A stretch of DNA of 64,000 bases from Selaginella moellendorffii (lineage: Eukaryota > Streptophyta > Lycopodiopsida > Selaginellales > Selaginellaceae), in the NCBI RefSeq assembly GCF_000143415.4, contig NW_003314322.1:1066067-1130066 (forward strand), given 5' to 3'. Shown here piece after piece: positions 11,230 through 23,014 of the stretch. The translations under genes and the position numbers were made by a program. The notes beneath the pieces are model-generated. The model was not told where the DNA came from. It was given only the letters and a program-made list of their open reading frames with translations, and did not search any database. Numbering within the stretch: the first letter of the stretch is position 1; each line of letters starts with the position of its first letter.

Positions 11230-11810
11230 TAATCTCCAGATATTCGTATCGTATTGGTATGCCCCTCTTAAAGCTGGGAGCCACTTTGTCTACGCTCTAA
11301 CCGCAGCTCCTTGCAATACATAGCCAAGGTACTTGTATGCTTCAACCACCATTACCAAAGGTGACAGTTTTTGTTTCTATAAGATTAATCACTAGTCTTG
11401 TGTAATTGAAAAACCAAGCAAGTAACTCAAGCTATTCTGTAGCATTATGCAGGTGGAAGCTAGAAGTAGCAAATCATCCACATAGAGTAGCATGTATAAA
11501 TATAATCCGGCCATTTGTATCTTTGAGAGGAGGTGGCGACGATGACTCCGTACCTGTCAAAAACTTTTATAAAGTGTACGAAGCAACAAATCAAACGCTT
11601 GCCATTCACCATCATCCTTTCATGTATGGTACGAAGCATGATGAGGTGGTCAGGACAATTGTATTGTGGTCAAAAACCCGCTTGCTCGTTTCCCATAGGT
11701 CTCACGCCATTTAACCAGTTTCTTCTCGACCATGGAGGAAACAATAATCGTGCGGTAATCATCTCATCTCTTAAAACTTTATTTTGGCCATGGCCCCAGC
11801 GAGCTTAGCC
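11230..11810 (-). mobile_element. Decayed LINE reverse-transcriptase fragment
   Basis: Reading the minus strand from 11760 downward, pieces of a non-LTR reverse transcriptase appear in shifting frames: YRTIIVSSMVEKKLVKW with GKRASG, then DHLIMLRTIHE and LICCFVHFIKVFDRYG, then LYLYMLLYVDDLLLLAS (the YxDD catalytic block), and VEAYKYLGYVLQG. Their order and spacing match the finger/palm blocks of plant LINE RTs of the type with 'CCFVDF-KAFD' and 'LLYADDI'. Several in-frame stops and frameshifts separate them. No poly-A tail or target-site duplication was identified, so only an internal remnant is claimed. Confidence 0.6.
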
Positions 11811-11960
11811 TAGTTAGCTTAACCAGTCAGTAAACTAGATTATGCCAACGTTTTATTCAGAAAGGTTGAGGCCACAGTGAACGAAACGATCTGCCGGAGA
11901 CCAAAGGAAAGTCGCTCGAGGAACTCAGACTCGATGATGTAGACACCACCGTGCTAAAAC

Positions 11961-12665
11961 TCAGGAGTTCCGAAACAAGCTCGAAAGTTTGTCTCCCAGG
12001 ACTGCGATGCACTCCACATAGACGAGCGCACCACAATCCACCCCATGGATAGAGCATTCAAGTCTTGAAGTTCCATAGCCGCAGCTCAGTGTCGCTGGGA
12101 TCAAAGCGAGGCCACTCCAGCCGCAAGAGACGAGCGCGTAGCCAGCCGTGAAGGTGCCAATGGCTGCCACAAATGCGGGCGAAATTATAGAATGGGAGAG
12201 TTTTTTTTTAACATTGTGCCTTGCGGAGAGTTTGGGAGGAATTGGAAGAAACAATTTACTGGAGTCTTTGTATTGAGATTTTGAAGAAAAAAAATGGCGG
12301 CTGATGGACGATGCTTTTGAGTGGAAGGACAAAAGCTCTTGGAGCTCTTGCATGGACTTATGGTAGAAAACAAGATTACTTATCACCGTTTTAATATAAA
12401 GTCCAATGTCACCCTTGGCGGTGCTGACTTCTAGGGTTTGGCATGGCACCGTCCAGCGAGAGGACGCCATTGCTAGAGCAGCAGCAGCAGCGATTGAATG
12501 GTGCTCCATCGGTAAGATTCTGGCAATTCTCCGGCCAGGTAGAGGCAGCTGAGATTGTGGATTCATTCTTGTGAAGGGGGCGAAGGCTGCTCGTGCTCGA
12601 TCAGACCTTGAGAGCGGGGATGTCCAGGTAGTCTTGAGCTGAGTTTCTCGTGTTTGCGATGACAA
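11961..12665 (-). CDS. Doubtful minus-strand reading frame upstream of ALS1
   Basis: A 234-codon frame without introns overlaps antisense the first exons of the ALS1 gene in its N-terminal part. Its C-terminal half, from an internal Met at 12353, contains a hydrophobic segment (SPAFVAAIGTFTAGYALVSC then GWSGLALIPATL) and a canonical AATAAA lies on the same strand about 90 bases after the stop. I recognise no family. It may be a short membrane-protein gene starting near 12353, or chance; codon use does not settle it. Confidence 0.2.
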   Translation of the reverse strand: MSSQTRETQLKTTWTSPLSRSDRARAAFAPFTRMNPQSQLPLPGRRIARILPMEHHSIAAAAALAMASSRWTVPCQTLEVSTAKGDIGLYIKTVISNLVFYHKSMQELQELLSFHSKASSISRHFFSSKSQYKDSSKLFLPIPPKLSARHNVKKKLSHSIISPAFVAAIGTFTAGYALVSCGWSGLALIPATLSCGYGTSRLECSIHGVDCGALVYVECIAVLGDKLSSLFRNS

Positions 12666-15280
12666 CTCTTCGTTTTCCAGGCAGAGAATGTGGGGTTTGG
12701 GCGAATCCTTCGACTGGTAAAAAAGTTCTTCGAGCTTGCAAGACTCAAATGCTTTGTTCTTTGGTGTTTTTTCTTCACAGGCTCGGCCAGAGTCGGGGAT
12801 GCTGGCGGTCGCAACGTTTTCTCTCGTGATTTCCTCGCTATCAAATATTTTGCTGGTAAGGTGTCACTGGTTTTCCACTCGAGGTGATAACGCTGTTTGG
12901 CAGCCAAAATTTGCAGGGAACATCATCGACATTGTTACGCAGCACCCTGGCACTCCGCAAGGACGCGCCGAAGCGCTGCACGAAGTCCATGGGATTATCA
13001 TAGAAATCGTCGTTATAATTCTCGTCGGGTATGTCCTTTATGGGTTTGTGGTTTTCATCCAGTTTTCGCTGGTTTGCTGGCAGCACAGCCGCAACAATGC
13101 TGAGATCCTACTTGTTCACCGCTGCAAGCGAGCGAGTTGTCGCTCGTTTGCGGAAGAACTTGTTCTCGCATCTCCTCTCGCAGGTAAGTAAGAGCATTGC
13201 GTATGGTCAGCTAGAGATCTCGCCATTTTGCTTCAGGAAATTGCCTTCTTTGACGTGACAAGAACAGGAGAGCTCTTGAGTAGGCTCTCTGAAGACACTC
13301 AGATAATAAAAAACGCCGCCACCGTCAACTTATCGGAGGGTCTACGAAGTTTAGGGACGTCACTGGTTGGCCTTGGATTCATGTTCGAGACGTCGTGGCG
13401 CCTTACCCGTGTGTATGCTTTGTTTTGACACTCACTGAGTGGTCGGAAGTTTGTCTAATGTGCTCTTGTGGTCGCAGTGCTGGCGCTGGCGATTGTTCCA
13501 GCGATTTCTTTCGGCGTCAGAGCATTCGGCCGCTACGTTAGAGAGCTCTCGCACAAAACGCAGGCGGCAGCTGCGGCTGCGGGCGCTATAGCAGAGGTAA
13601 GTGTTGCGTATGCATGCGATTTAGGCTGATCAGCTTAATTGCGATGTTGCAGGAGGCGTTTGGAGCGGTGAGGACCGTTAGATCCTTTGCTCAAGAGAGC
13701 TACGAGTGCGCTCGTTATGGCGAGAAAGTGGACTACACGTTAAAGCTTGGAATTAGACGAGCCGTAAGTCTTTTATTGCTCCATGTTACGTTCCTAAACT
13801 TTTAAGAAATTTTCAGCTGGTTGGAGGAATTTTTGCCGGAACAGTTTCTGGTGCGTCTACACTTTCAATTGTTGCTGTTGTTGTGTATGGTGCAAACTTA
13901 ACTCTGCACGATAAAATGACGACGGGATCACTCACGGCGTTTATACTCTACAGCCTCACTGGTGAGAGAGACACTCTCAATACGTATTGCTCATTTGATT
14001 TTGCTCCGCCTTTGCAGTTGGAATGTCACTAGCTTCTTTGTCCGGGCTCTACACTACTGCCATGAAAGCCGCAGGAGCTAGCAGGCGTGTTTTTCAGCTT
14101 TTAGACCGTGTGTCAACAATGCCGAAGTCCGGGAATACTTGTCCTATGAGGTAAGCCATAGCATATTTGCGAAAGTTGTCACATCGGTAATTTATTTTCA
14201 GTGATTCCGAGGGAGAAGTTCAGCTGGTGGATGTTTGGTTTGCGTATCCATCCCGTCCAAAAGATTGGGTTCTTCAGGTATTAAAATCGTCTCTATCAGC
14301 ATGAAACCTGTGATTCCTTTTTATTTTCCGCAGGGCGTGAACCTTTGTTTGAAACCGGGAGCAAAAGTTGCTTTAGTTGGGCCAAGCGGTGGTGGGAAGG
14401 TAATTAATCCCCCAAAAGTTTCGTAACTCCCAACTATAATGACTTTTGTTTGATGTAGACTACTATTGCGAACTTAGTAGAGAGATTTTACGATCCCCAG
14501 AAGGGAAAAGTTCTTTTCAACGGGGTGCCGTTGCCTGAAATAAGTCACCGGCATTTGCATAGAAAGGTACGTACAGTATATATAAAATATTCGCGCTCTA
14601 GATTTTCTCCTCGTTCTTTATTCAGGTGAGTATTGTAAGCCAAGAGCCAGTGCTCTTTAATTGCACCATTGCCGAAAACATATGCTATGGGCTGGACGAG
14701 ATCTCTCCTTCCGAGGAAATTCAAAGAGTATCTGTATGTTAATCGTATCATGCGCGAATTTTTGCTATAATTCACTGCACTTGTTTTGCAGATGATGGCC
14801 AATGCTCACGAGTTCATCTGCAAATTCCCGGAGGGTTACGACACTCACGTTGGAGAACGAGGCGTACGACTCTCGGGGGGGCAGAAGCAGCGTATTGCCA
14901 TCGCAAGAGCATTGCTGATGGATCCAAGAGTCCTTCTTTTGGACGAGGCAACGAGTGCACTTGATGCGGAGAGTGAGTTCCTAGTACAGGTAAGCAAGGC
15001 ATTCTCAAATCTTTGTCAAAGCAACTTCATGCTTTTTGTCTTGTCACTCTAGGATGCGATGGATCGTTTGATGAAAGGACGAACTGTCCTCGTGATCGCA
15101 CACCGCTTGTCAACTGTCAAGAGCGCTGACACCGTAGCAGTAGTCACTGATGGGAAGATTGTGGAGAGCGGAACTCACGACACCTTGCTCGAGAGAAACG
15201 GGATCTACGCGGCACTAGTCAGGAGACAACTCCAGGGATCACAGAGAGAGCTTTCGCCGGACTTGGGAAATGGCATATAG
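12443..15280 (+). CDS. ABCB27: TAP-type ABC half-transporter, ALS1/ABCB27 orthologue
   Basis: About fifteen exons joined at GT-AG sites. Exon 1 gives [17 protein letters not shown], matching the acidic-dileucine-like start of Arabidopsis ALS1, and the next two give [13 protein letters not shown] and VGFGRILRL. The membrane domain includes [37 protein letters not shown] and [20 protein letters not shown]. The nucleotide-binding domain has Walker A GPSGGGKTT, Q-loop VSQEPVLF, signature LSGGQKQR, Walker [16 protein letters not shown] and H-loop VIAHRLSTV. All catalytic motifs are intact, so it should be an active half-transporter that dimerises. The Arabidopsis protein sits in the vacuolar membrane and is needed for aluminium tolerance; the substrate here is inferred from orthology. 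Stop TAG at 15278-15280. Confidence 0.93.
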
Positions 15281-16255
15281 TCAGGTAACGTAACAGGCAC
15301 ATTCTTAAGATCGAACCTTCATAATTGCTTGTGCAGGGGAAGTTTTTAGCCTCTACTACGAGTATAAGTTCCCTCTCTCGAAACAGCTCTCGGCGGTACG
15401 ACTTCTCATTGCTGTTTTTGGATGCAGTGATAGGATCCAGTCTCGGTTGGATCAAATCACTCGAGACAAAGTTTTCTCCCCACGAATTTAGTAGAACTTT
15501 GACTTGCGAGCTTCGATCGATCCAGCTTACTTACGAACAATTCAAACAAACCATTGTTTTGTTTTGTTTTGTTTGTCTCTCTCTTTGTTTTGAAGAAACC
15601 CAGAAACCCAGAGCCAGCAAGCCAGGAAGGAGGGGACAGACACTCCCAAGTAAGCAAGCATGTTCTTCAAGGCTTTAAAATCGCCAGTGGCTTTCTCTTG
15701 TATTAAACAAAGAAAGGTCCCTTTACAAGCAAGGGAATATGCTGGCTATGGAGGGAGGCCGGCCCCCAAAACTTAAAAATCCCCCATTTGAATTGTTTGC
15801 TTCCGCAACGGACTTTTCAGTTCCAGTCCCTATCGCCAGCTTCTTCTCTTTTTTTTTTTTCTCGCGTTCTTAGATTGTAAGCATGCTTAAAGCTTTTAAC
15901 CCTCCCAAAAACATTCAAAAACGGGCGGGATGATTTAACATGTGCCACGTCGGCAAAGACATGGCATAAAGCTGGCCCTTGGATGCGGCTCATCGACGGC
16001 CAATGCCGTTGCGGCTTCCCTTCCCCTAATCTTTAGCTCGCTGCGCTGGGGCGCCTAGCTCGATCGATCGATCGATCCCCACTCTCTCCGCGGCTACTGA
16101 TGCCCGGATTTGCTCGGCGATCGAATTGATGCTGTTGCTGGCCGCGCCTGCGATGACCCCCGGGGGAGATGCCTGGCAATGCCTGTGCCGCTGCGCCACC
16201 AGGGCCGCCCGGGTGAGCGAGTAGCAGATCTGGAAGGGAAAAGAAGCTGCAAGAG
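15281..16255. other. Intergenic region between ALS1 and cyclin A copy 2
   Basis: This 975-base stretch holds the ALS1 3' end and the cyclin A copy 2 promoter/leader. The part near 15540-15580 has GTTTT repeats, and a GATC repeat lies at 16060-16076. No supported gene was seen. Confidence 0.3.
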
Positions 16256-18137
16256 ATGGCGTCCAAGCGATCTGCCATGGACGACGACGCGCGCCTGGCG
16301 GCGGCGCCTTCCACTCAGGCCAAGAAGCGACCGGCGCTGGCCAGTCTTTCCAACTCGTGCAATGTGCCAGTGGTTCGCCCCGCCATGGCCGCCGCCGCCG
16401 CGCAGGTAAGCGTAGCAGTGCCGAGTTCTTCGCTTTCTTGGGTCGAATACTTCTTGGGCTGTCGCAGATTGTGGGAAAGGCCAAGGCTTTATGCGCAGGG
16501 GACGAGAACGCCCCATCTTTGATGCATCGCGAAGCTCAGCAGCTTTTACAGATCGATGAAACGTTTGAGTCCCCGGCCGCCAAGGCGAATCCGGCCGCTG
16601 TCGCTTCCTTGGAGCGCAAGACGGTGCAAAGTTTGTACATTTCGAGCTCGCGATCTTCAGGTAGGAATGAAAGAACGCTTCTTTCTTTTTATCCTTGCGG
16701 CAACAAAAGTTTTTTTTTTGCTTCTTTGTTTGTAGAAACATTGCTCAAGAGCTTCAAAGACATTGATCTGGAAAACAAGGACCCCCAGATGTGTGGAGTT
16801 TATGCCACAGAGATCTACCACCATCTCCGAATCAGAGAGGTTTGTAGTTTATGTTCTCGTTCTTTTTTTTCTTGTTGGAGTTTTGGTTGTTGGTTGATTG
16901 TCTAACAATCATAATTTGATTGTGTTGCTCCGCCAGCTGAAACGAAGGCCAACAACTAATTTTATGGAAGTCGTGCAACGAGATATCAACGCTAGCATGC
17001 GAGGAATTCTAGTGGATTGGCTGGTGGAGGTAATGCATTCGGCTTTCTTCTTTGTTTGTTCTTGTGATCTGTTCTTGACTGGAATTTCCTGCGGTGATTT
17101 TCCTCTTCGCAGGTTGCCGAGGAGTACAAGCTTGTACCCGACACACTATATCTAACTGTTTCATATATAGATCGTTACCTTTCTGCAAACGTTGTCAATC
17201 GTCAACGGTTACAGCTGCTTGGAGTTTCTTGCATGCTTATTGCCGCGTACGTTCATTGTTATAAGCCCGGGGATGCAGTGTAAAAGGCGAGTTTTTTTCC
17301 TTTCAGAAAATACGAGGAGATTTGTGCTCCTCAGGTTGAGGAATTTTGCTACATAACCGACAATACGTACTCGAAGGAGGAGGTATGTTGAGTTGTTTTC
17401 TCTCATTGATTGGATCTCATCTGTTTCTTTGGACAGGTTCTTATCATGGAGAGACAAGTACTGAACAATTTGCGGTTTGAGCTTACCACTCCCACGATCA
17501 AGACATTCCTAAGGTGAGGACTTTACGTTTTGCACTGGTTGTATTAACAACTCTGAATTAGACGGTTCATGCGGGCAGCGCAGGCTTCTTACCACGTAAG
17601 TTTTTGAGTTGCAAACTAGTGGAGTGTTTCTTATTTGCTTATCTTTTCTCAGACCCCGTCTCTTCAGCTGGAATTCCTTGGCAATTTTCTAGCCGAACTC
17701 AGCCTCGTTGAGTACACATTCCTCAAGTACAAACCATCGATGATCGCTGCGTCGGCCGTTTTCCTTGCAAAGCTTACAGTCGACCCCACTGAAGATCCTT
17801 GGGTAAGCCATTTTTTAGCGCATCACATATCAACAAAATAAATTCTTGTCTGTTCCAGAATGGAACGTTACGACACTACACCGGATATTGTGCGTCAGAG
17901 TTAGCACAGTGTGTGCGCGACATTCATGAGCTGCAGTGTAACACCAAAGGCTGTGGCCTACCGGCTGTGAGAGAAAAGTACAAGCAGCACAAAGTAAAGT
18001 TTTTTCACCGCTCCATATCTACCAGAAGTTTTTCCATCTCACGGACTTCTTCTCAATCGTTTCTGCAGTTCAAATGCGTCGCAACTTTGGCAGCTCCATC
18101 GCCTATCGCTGCGGAGAAATTCGAGGGCGAGGTGTAG
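16256..18137 (+). CDS. A-type cyclin, copy 2
   Basis: Same exon plan as the cyclin at 6988. It begins MASKRSAMDDDARL, with the D-box-like RPALASLSN shortly after. The cyclin box is [51 protein letters not shown] and [18 protein letters not shown], ending EKFEGEV with TAG at 18135-18137. It lacks the N-terminal 35-residue Ser/Arg-rich extension of copy 1 and differs in the linker before the box, while the box itself is nearly identical, so the two are recent-to-moderate paralogues. ALS1 lies between them. An LTP-like gene again converges on its 3' end. Confidence 0.95.
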
Positions 18138-18320
18138 AAGAGTTGGGGGCGGTGCTCGTAAACTAAGAGCACACTTGTACACTGGTACTTTTACTAACTT
18201 TATGGAGACAAATTCTTTTTTTTCTTCCTTTGGTGATTTTTATTCCATTGACGACGCTTACACAGTCAGCAGCAGCAGAGTTTCGATCGATCCGGCAGCG
18301 AGTTTGGGTCGTGAGATTCG

Positions 18321-18714
18321 TCACGGGACAGTGTAATCTGCCAGATAAATCAGTGTTCGTGAGACGCGAGACAAGATCCGGAAGAGGAGCGAGGGGCTTA
18401 CTTCCACATTTAAATCCGTGTGGGATGTTTCGGCCGCACGTAGCAGCGATGTGGACGACCCTCTTCATGTTGACGAGGCGGACGACCATGGGCGTGACGT
18501 AGCGGCAAACGCAGCGCGTGTCGGCGGCCAGGATCGCGTCGCAGCAATCCTTGGTGGGCGCCTCCGGATCGTTGCTGCCCAGGAGAGCGCTGCAATCGTT
18601 GGCCAAGCTCGCCATTTGGGTGCTGCAGCTGGCAGCGTCGATCGATCGGGCGGCAATGGCCACGAGAATCGCGAAGAAGAAGACGGAGCTAGCTCGAGCA
18701 CCCATTTCCTTCAC
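18321..18714 (-). CDS. Secreted LTP-like protein with canonical CXC motif
   Basis: Starts MKEMGARASS (an internal Met three codons on is an alternative), followed by a hydrophobic signal peptide ending near SIDAAS. The 8-cysteine frame is SC, DC, DCCDA, RCVCR (CXC), ATC and KCG, as in secreted plant lipid-transfer proteins. Right after KCG there is a GTAAGC donor; joining to an acceptor after 'ttatctggcag' gives a short last exon (YTVP, stop at 18321-18323). Without splicing the frame would run on to 18163 through Cys-rich but unrelated sequence, so the spliced form is preferred. It is 184 bases tail to tail from cyclin A copy 2 and head to head with the ferredoxin gene. Confidence 0.78.
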
Positions 18715-18986
18715 TGTTCTTCCTCCAGAGAGGGAGGCGGTGGATTTAAATAAAAAAGCGCGCGAGCGAGGAGGGTAGGTTTCTGGATCGTAACGTTCTC
18801 TGGAATCAGCGGCTGGGATCTGAGGATGTTACGAATCGGGTGACTGATTCTGGCCCGGAATCTATCCGCTACCCCTGTTCTAGGGTTCTTGGGAACGAGA
18901 AGATAGAAGGTACGAATGGTCTCAGCTCCTCGGCAAATGGAGCTGCCGCATTCCAACCGCGATTTCTCTTTGCAGAAGGGCAGGGG

Positions 18987-19487
18987 ATGGCAGCGATACC
19001 GGCAGCAGCAGCAGCGGCGGCGATTTGCCCTCTCGTCTCGATTCAGTCGCGGCGGCGGCGGTGGCGGCTGGGCCGAATTGCCGTGCGCGCGGCGGCGAGT
19101 GAGGAGGTGGCGGTGCACACGGTGACCGTCCACGATCGGCAGCGAGGGCTTGTGCATCGGTTCCAGGTGCCGGAGGATCAGTACATCCTCCACACCGCCG
19201 AGGGGGAGGAGATCGAGCTGCCGTTTTCGTGCCGGCATGGGTGCTGCACGGCGTGCGCGGTGAGGATCAAGTCGGGGAAGATCAATCAGCCCGAGGCGCT
19301 GGGGATCTCGGCGGAGCTCAAGGCGCAGGGGTATGGGCTGCTGTGCGTGGGCTATCCTCTGTCGGACGTGGAAGTAGAAACCCAGGACGAGGACGAGGTG
19401 TATTGGCTCCAGTTTGGGCGATACTTTGCGCGGGGGCCTGTGGAGCGCGACGATTATGCCCTGGAGCTTGCCACTGGGGATGAGTGA
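18987..19487 (+). CDS. FDC2: Plastid 2Fe-2S ferredoxin C2
   Basis: Intronless coding frame. [15 protein letters not shown] and the Arg-rich stretch after it form a chloroplast transit peptide. The core has the cluster ligands CRHGCCTAC and, about 37 residues on, LLCVG. The C-terminus reads DEDEVYWLQFGRYFARGP and ERDDYALELATGDE, the extension that distinguishes FdC2 from photosynthetic ferredoxins. FdC2 is an alternative-potential plastid ferredoxin known from Arabidopsis and rice, implicated in electron partition and chlorophyll metabolism. The frame is open upstream to about 18840, but the first ATG with a transit-like sequence is 18987. Its start is 272 bases from the start of the divergent LTP gene. 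Confidence 0.92.
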   Translation: MAAIPAAAAAAAICPLVSIQSRRRRWRLGRIAVRAAASEEVAVHTVTVHDRQRGLVHRFQVPEDQYILHTAEGEEIELPFSCRHGCCTACAVRIKSGKINQPEALGISAELKAQGYGLLCVGYPLSDVEVETQDEDEVYWLQFGRYFARGPVERDDYALELATGDE

Positions 19488-19935
19488 GCGAGATAAATTT
19501 TGTGCTTATAATTTATAAACGTGTTTATAAAATGGTTTTAGTATAGTATAAAACTTGGGTTTAGGCTGATGATTCTAGTAATCTTATAGAAATATTTTTG
19601 AAATTTAAACTGAATTTTCCTAACTACTTTTTGCAGCAAGAATCAAAGAAAGTCAATGCACAGATGCAAAGTCAATAAAAATCAGAAAGTAGACAGAAAA
19701 TCTTTTCAACGGAATACCGTCTCATTGGCCATGACGGATGAAACTTTTGTAACAATTTTTGCGGGACGCCACGAGTAGTTTTTTGGCATTTCAAGGAAAA
19801 ATATTTTCTTTATTTTACTCTTGAAAACCGGTGATTTTCATTTTATAATAATGGTTGTATATTCGAATGTACAAGGTGACGCCGAAAGAAAAAAGAAGAA
19901 AAATGAAAATGAAAATTGGATATGTACACGGTTCT
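19488..19935. other. Convergent 3' regions of FDC2 and nitrate reductase
   Basis: An AT-rich 448-base spacer between two stop codons. It contains several short AATAAA-like stretches and no supported gene. Confidence 0.3.
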
Positions 19936-22900
19936 CTAGAACTGGTAGCAACTGGACTTGGAGTAGCCGTGCTTGGCCAGGTTTGGGAGGCAAGCCAGAT
20001 TGATCATCGCCGGCGGCCCACACATGAACGCCGCCGCCTCGTCCGACCCTCTGGCTAGATGATCCCGGACAACCTCCTCGGTGATGTATCCCACACTGTA
20101 CTTCCAATTGCTCGGCTCGCGAGGCTGGCTCAAGACGTACCACACCCGGAACTGGGCGGCGTGGCTCTCGGCCCACGAATCCAGCTCCGCTCGCAGCATT
20201 ATATCCTCTTCCGTCCGGTTGGCGTAGACGAGTGAGATCCGGGTGGTGTCCTCCTTGTCTCGAAGAATCGCCTTGATCACCTGGTAGACCGGCGTGATCC
20301 CAGTCCCTCCCGCGAGCATGGCGATGTCGCTCGCAAACTTTGCGTCGCCGTTGACGGTGAACTTTCCCCGCCCGAGGTACTGGATGTGTCCGATCGGCCC
20401 CTTGAGATTGATCGAGTCGCCGATGGCCAGCGAGTCGAGGTGCTGGGACATGATCCCTCCGCCCGGGAAGTTTGGGTGGACGTTCTTGTAATAGACCCGG
20501 ATGAGGAGCTCGACGTGGCCGATGGAGTCCTCGTCGTCGTCCGAGGAGATCGGCGTGTAGGCGCGGATGCAGAGCTTGGAGTTGACGGCGGCGGAGACGA
20601 AGACGTGCTTGCCTGTGGGGAGGCCGAGGACTTGATCGGGGGATGGGAGAGAGAAGCGGAGGCGGCGGAGATCCGCGCTGATGTTCACGCGCGCGACGAG
20701 CTTGCACGGGATGTTCTGCCGCGGGTTGAGCGCCACTGGCCTCGATGCCGGGAGGGCTTCCAGGATTGGATCGAGCGTGGTGAGACTGAGCGCCGAGAGC
20801 GCCCGGTTGCCGCCGTGGAGCGACGTCTCCGGGCTCGTGTCCGCCGACGAGAAGCTCCCGGCCGTGCTCACGAGCTCCCCGATCTTGTAGTCCTCAAGCA
20901 GCGCCTTGGCGCGGGCCGAGTGGATGGCCTCGAACTCCTCCGTGCAGTCGGTGCCGGCGTTGATCAGGATGCTGTCCGCGCCACCGGGGTGATCCTTGAG
21001 GAAGGACGTGCAGTCGTAGACGGAGCTGTTGACGACGATCCAGGGCGAGTCGGGCTTGCTGTGCTTGCGCACCTCGGACATGGTGATGGAGGAGACGCTC
21101 TGGTTGAGGAAGGGCGAGGAGGCGCTCTTGGTCATGGCCTTGCCGGGCTTGCTCAAGTCGCCACTCTTGGTCTCCTCTTCCTTTTGCTTCACCATCCAGC
21201 CGCCGGGCTGGTTGGCCGGCCGCGTCGGGTGCTCGAACGCCAGCGCCACGCCCCCGAGCTTCCCCTTGCAGGGACGGACCTTCACCCGGAACCAGCAGTT
21301 GTTCATCATCCCCTGCCACCATAGCCCGAGAGATCGAACCATGAGAACCACCGATCAATCCAAAGAATTCACTTCCACTCACCATGAGGTTCCAGATGAG
21401 CTCCTTGGGCTGCGTGTTCATGCTCTCGTCCCACGCGCGCACCGCGATCTCCCGCGCCTGGAGGAGCTCCATCGCCTCCACGCCCAGCTCCCAGAAGCAC
21501 CAGCACCAGTGCTTGCCATACTTGGTGGGCCGCTCGGGGTGCTTCAGATCCGCCAGCGCCCACGTCTCGCCGCCGTCGAGCGTCACCTCAACCCTGGTCA
21601 CCTTCCTCCCGCCCCCTGCCATGGCCATTTTCAAAAGTCAGCATATTCTCGTGCACATTCGCGGAAATATCTGCCGTACCGGAATATGCGTAGCCTCTCA
21701 TCCTGTACGGCGACTGTATCGACACCGGATTGATGGGCAGGCTGTCGCCGTGCGCGGGAGTGGTGATAACCGAGTTGATGTTGAGCTCGTTGATCAAATA
21801 CTCGGGCCTCTTCCACCACCCTGGAAAATGGAGCAAAAAAGACTAAATTGAGCTCTTCCCAGATTCTCGGAGTGGAGATTCTATGACGCAAGAGAAACAA
21901 AAGACATGGGAACAAAGAAAGAATTATACTACTGACCTTCCGCGTTTGCAATGTCGGAATCGACGTGCGAGGGCAACACCTTGTTGTCCTGGTAGTGGTA
22001 AAAGTTGTTGGGCTCGGCGGCGGTGGCCTCGATCTTGCGCAGCCACTTGACCATCCGGCCGCCGATCATACCCGGAATGATCATCCGTACGGGGAAGCCG
22101 TGATCGGGCGGGAGAGGACGTCCGTTTTGCATGTAGGCGACCAGCACGTCCTGCGTCACGTCCATGGCCCTCTCCGCGCGTATCCCGGTGCCGTACCCGT
22201 CACCCCCGCATTTGGGGAGCGAATCCCCGCCCTCGAAGCACACGAAGCGGGCCCCGCGGCGAAGGCCGCCGCAGGCTTTGAGCACGTCGCGGAGAAGGGC
22301 ACCCTTCCACACTGACGTGCTGACGCCCGCCGCCCCCCAGTTGAAGCCCACGCTCTGCCGCACCATGTTTTGCTCCTTGCGCCGGTTGCCCGCGCAGACG
22401 AGCGTGACGGGCAGCTCCCGCGCGGGGAGCCGCAGGAGGTCGTCCATGGTGAGCACCGCCGGGCGGCGCACCATGCCACCCACGTGGATGCGCCACTCGG
22501 CCCAGGTGCCGCGCGGCACGGGCCCGTGGTTGCGCACGTAGTGCAGCGCCGCCGGGGTGATGAAGCCGTGCTGCATGAGGCGGGGCAGCGGCGGCTCCGC
22601 GTTGAAGGGGTGGCGGCCCGTGAGGCGGACCATGTCCGGGTGCCGCGACACCCACTCGTCCGAGGTGCCCACGTCGCGCTCGTCGCGGCCAAACTCCTCC
22701 ACTTCCTCCACTTGCTCTTCCAGGATCCATTCCTCCTCCTCCTCTTCCGATTCTTCTTCGTCTTCCTCGCATGAATTCTTGAGCTTGAGCAGCTCCAGCG
22801 GCGGCTTGACTGCCGCCACTCTCCCGCCGCCGCCGCCGCCGACCGGCTTGATGGATTGCTCGTCCGCGAACTTTACGTGATGGTGGTGGTGGTGATTGTT

Positions 22901-23014
22901 GTGATGCGCCACCGCCGCCGCCTGGGCCTCGATTCCATTGGCGAGCACCATTCCCCCGTTGACGAGCAACAGCGAGCTGCTTTTCTTGGGTAGATCCACC
23001 ATAGCCGTCCCCAT
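19936..23014 (-). CDS. NIA: Assimilatory nitrate reductase (NADH type)
   Basis: Four exons: 23014 to about 21930, then 21830-21700 region, about 21635-21385, and about 21313-19936. The order is a 100-residue acidic/His-rich head with eight His and Glu runs; the Mo-cofactor domain with the ligand Cys in [14 protein letters not shown] and [20 protein letters not shown]; the hinge; cytochrome b5 with heme ligands in LKDHPGGAD and AIHSARA; the FAD domain with IRAYTPIS; and the NADH domain with AGGTGITP and MCGPPAMI. The enzyme reduces nitrate to nitrite in the cytosol. The hinge carries TKSASSPF, the position of the phospho-Ser/14-3-3 site (RTASTPF in Arabidopsis) with Lys for Arg. Start is the ATG at 23014, first in frame. 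Confidence 0.96.

Noticed and set aside
16094-16741. 215-codon minus-strand frame across the cyclin A copy 2 start
   Set aside because: Antisense to cyclin exons 1-2, no domain; overlaps intron and exon without regard to boundaries.
18711-19238. 175-codon minus-strand frame over the FDC2 start
   Set aside because: Antisense of the transit-peptide region, Arg/Pro-rich, no motif.
20386-21324. 312-codon plus-strand frame opposite the nitrate reductase gene
   Set aside because: It is the shadow of a GC-rich coding exon; composition is Arg/Glu/Asp/Leu-biased with no domain, and the minus strand codes for a complete enzyme.
22200-22772. Arg/Gly/Pro-rich minus-strand frame inside nitrate reductase exon 1
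   Set aside because: Off-frame reading of the Mo-domain exon.
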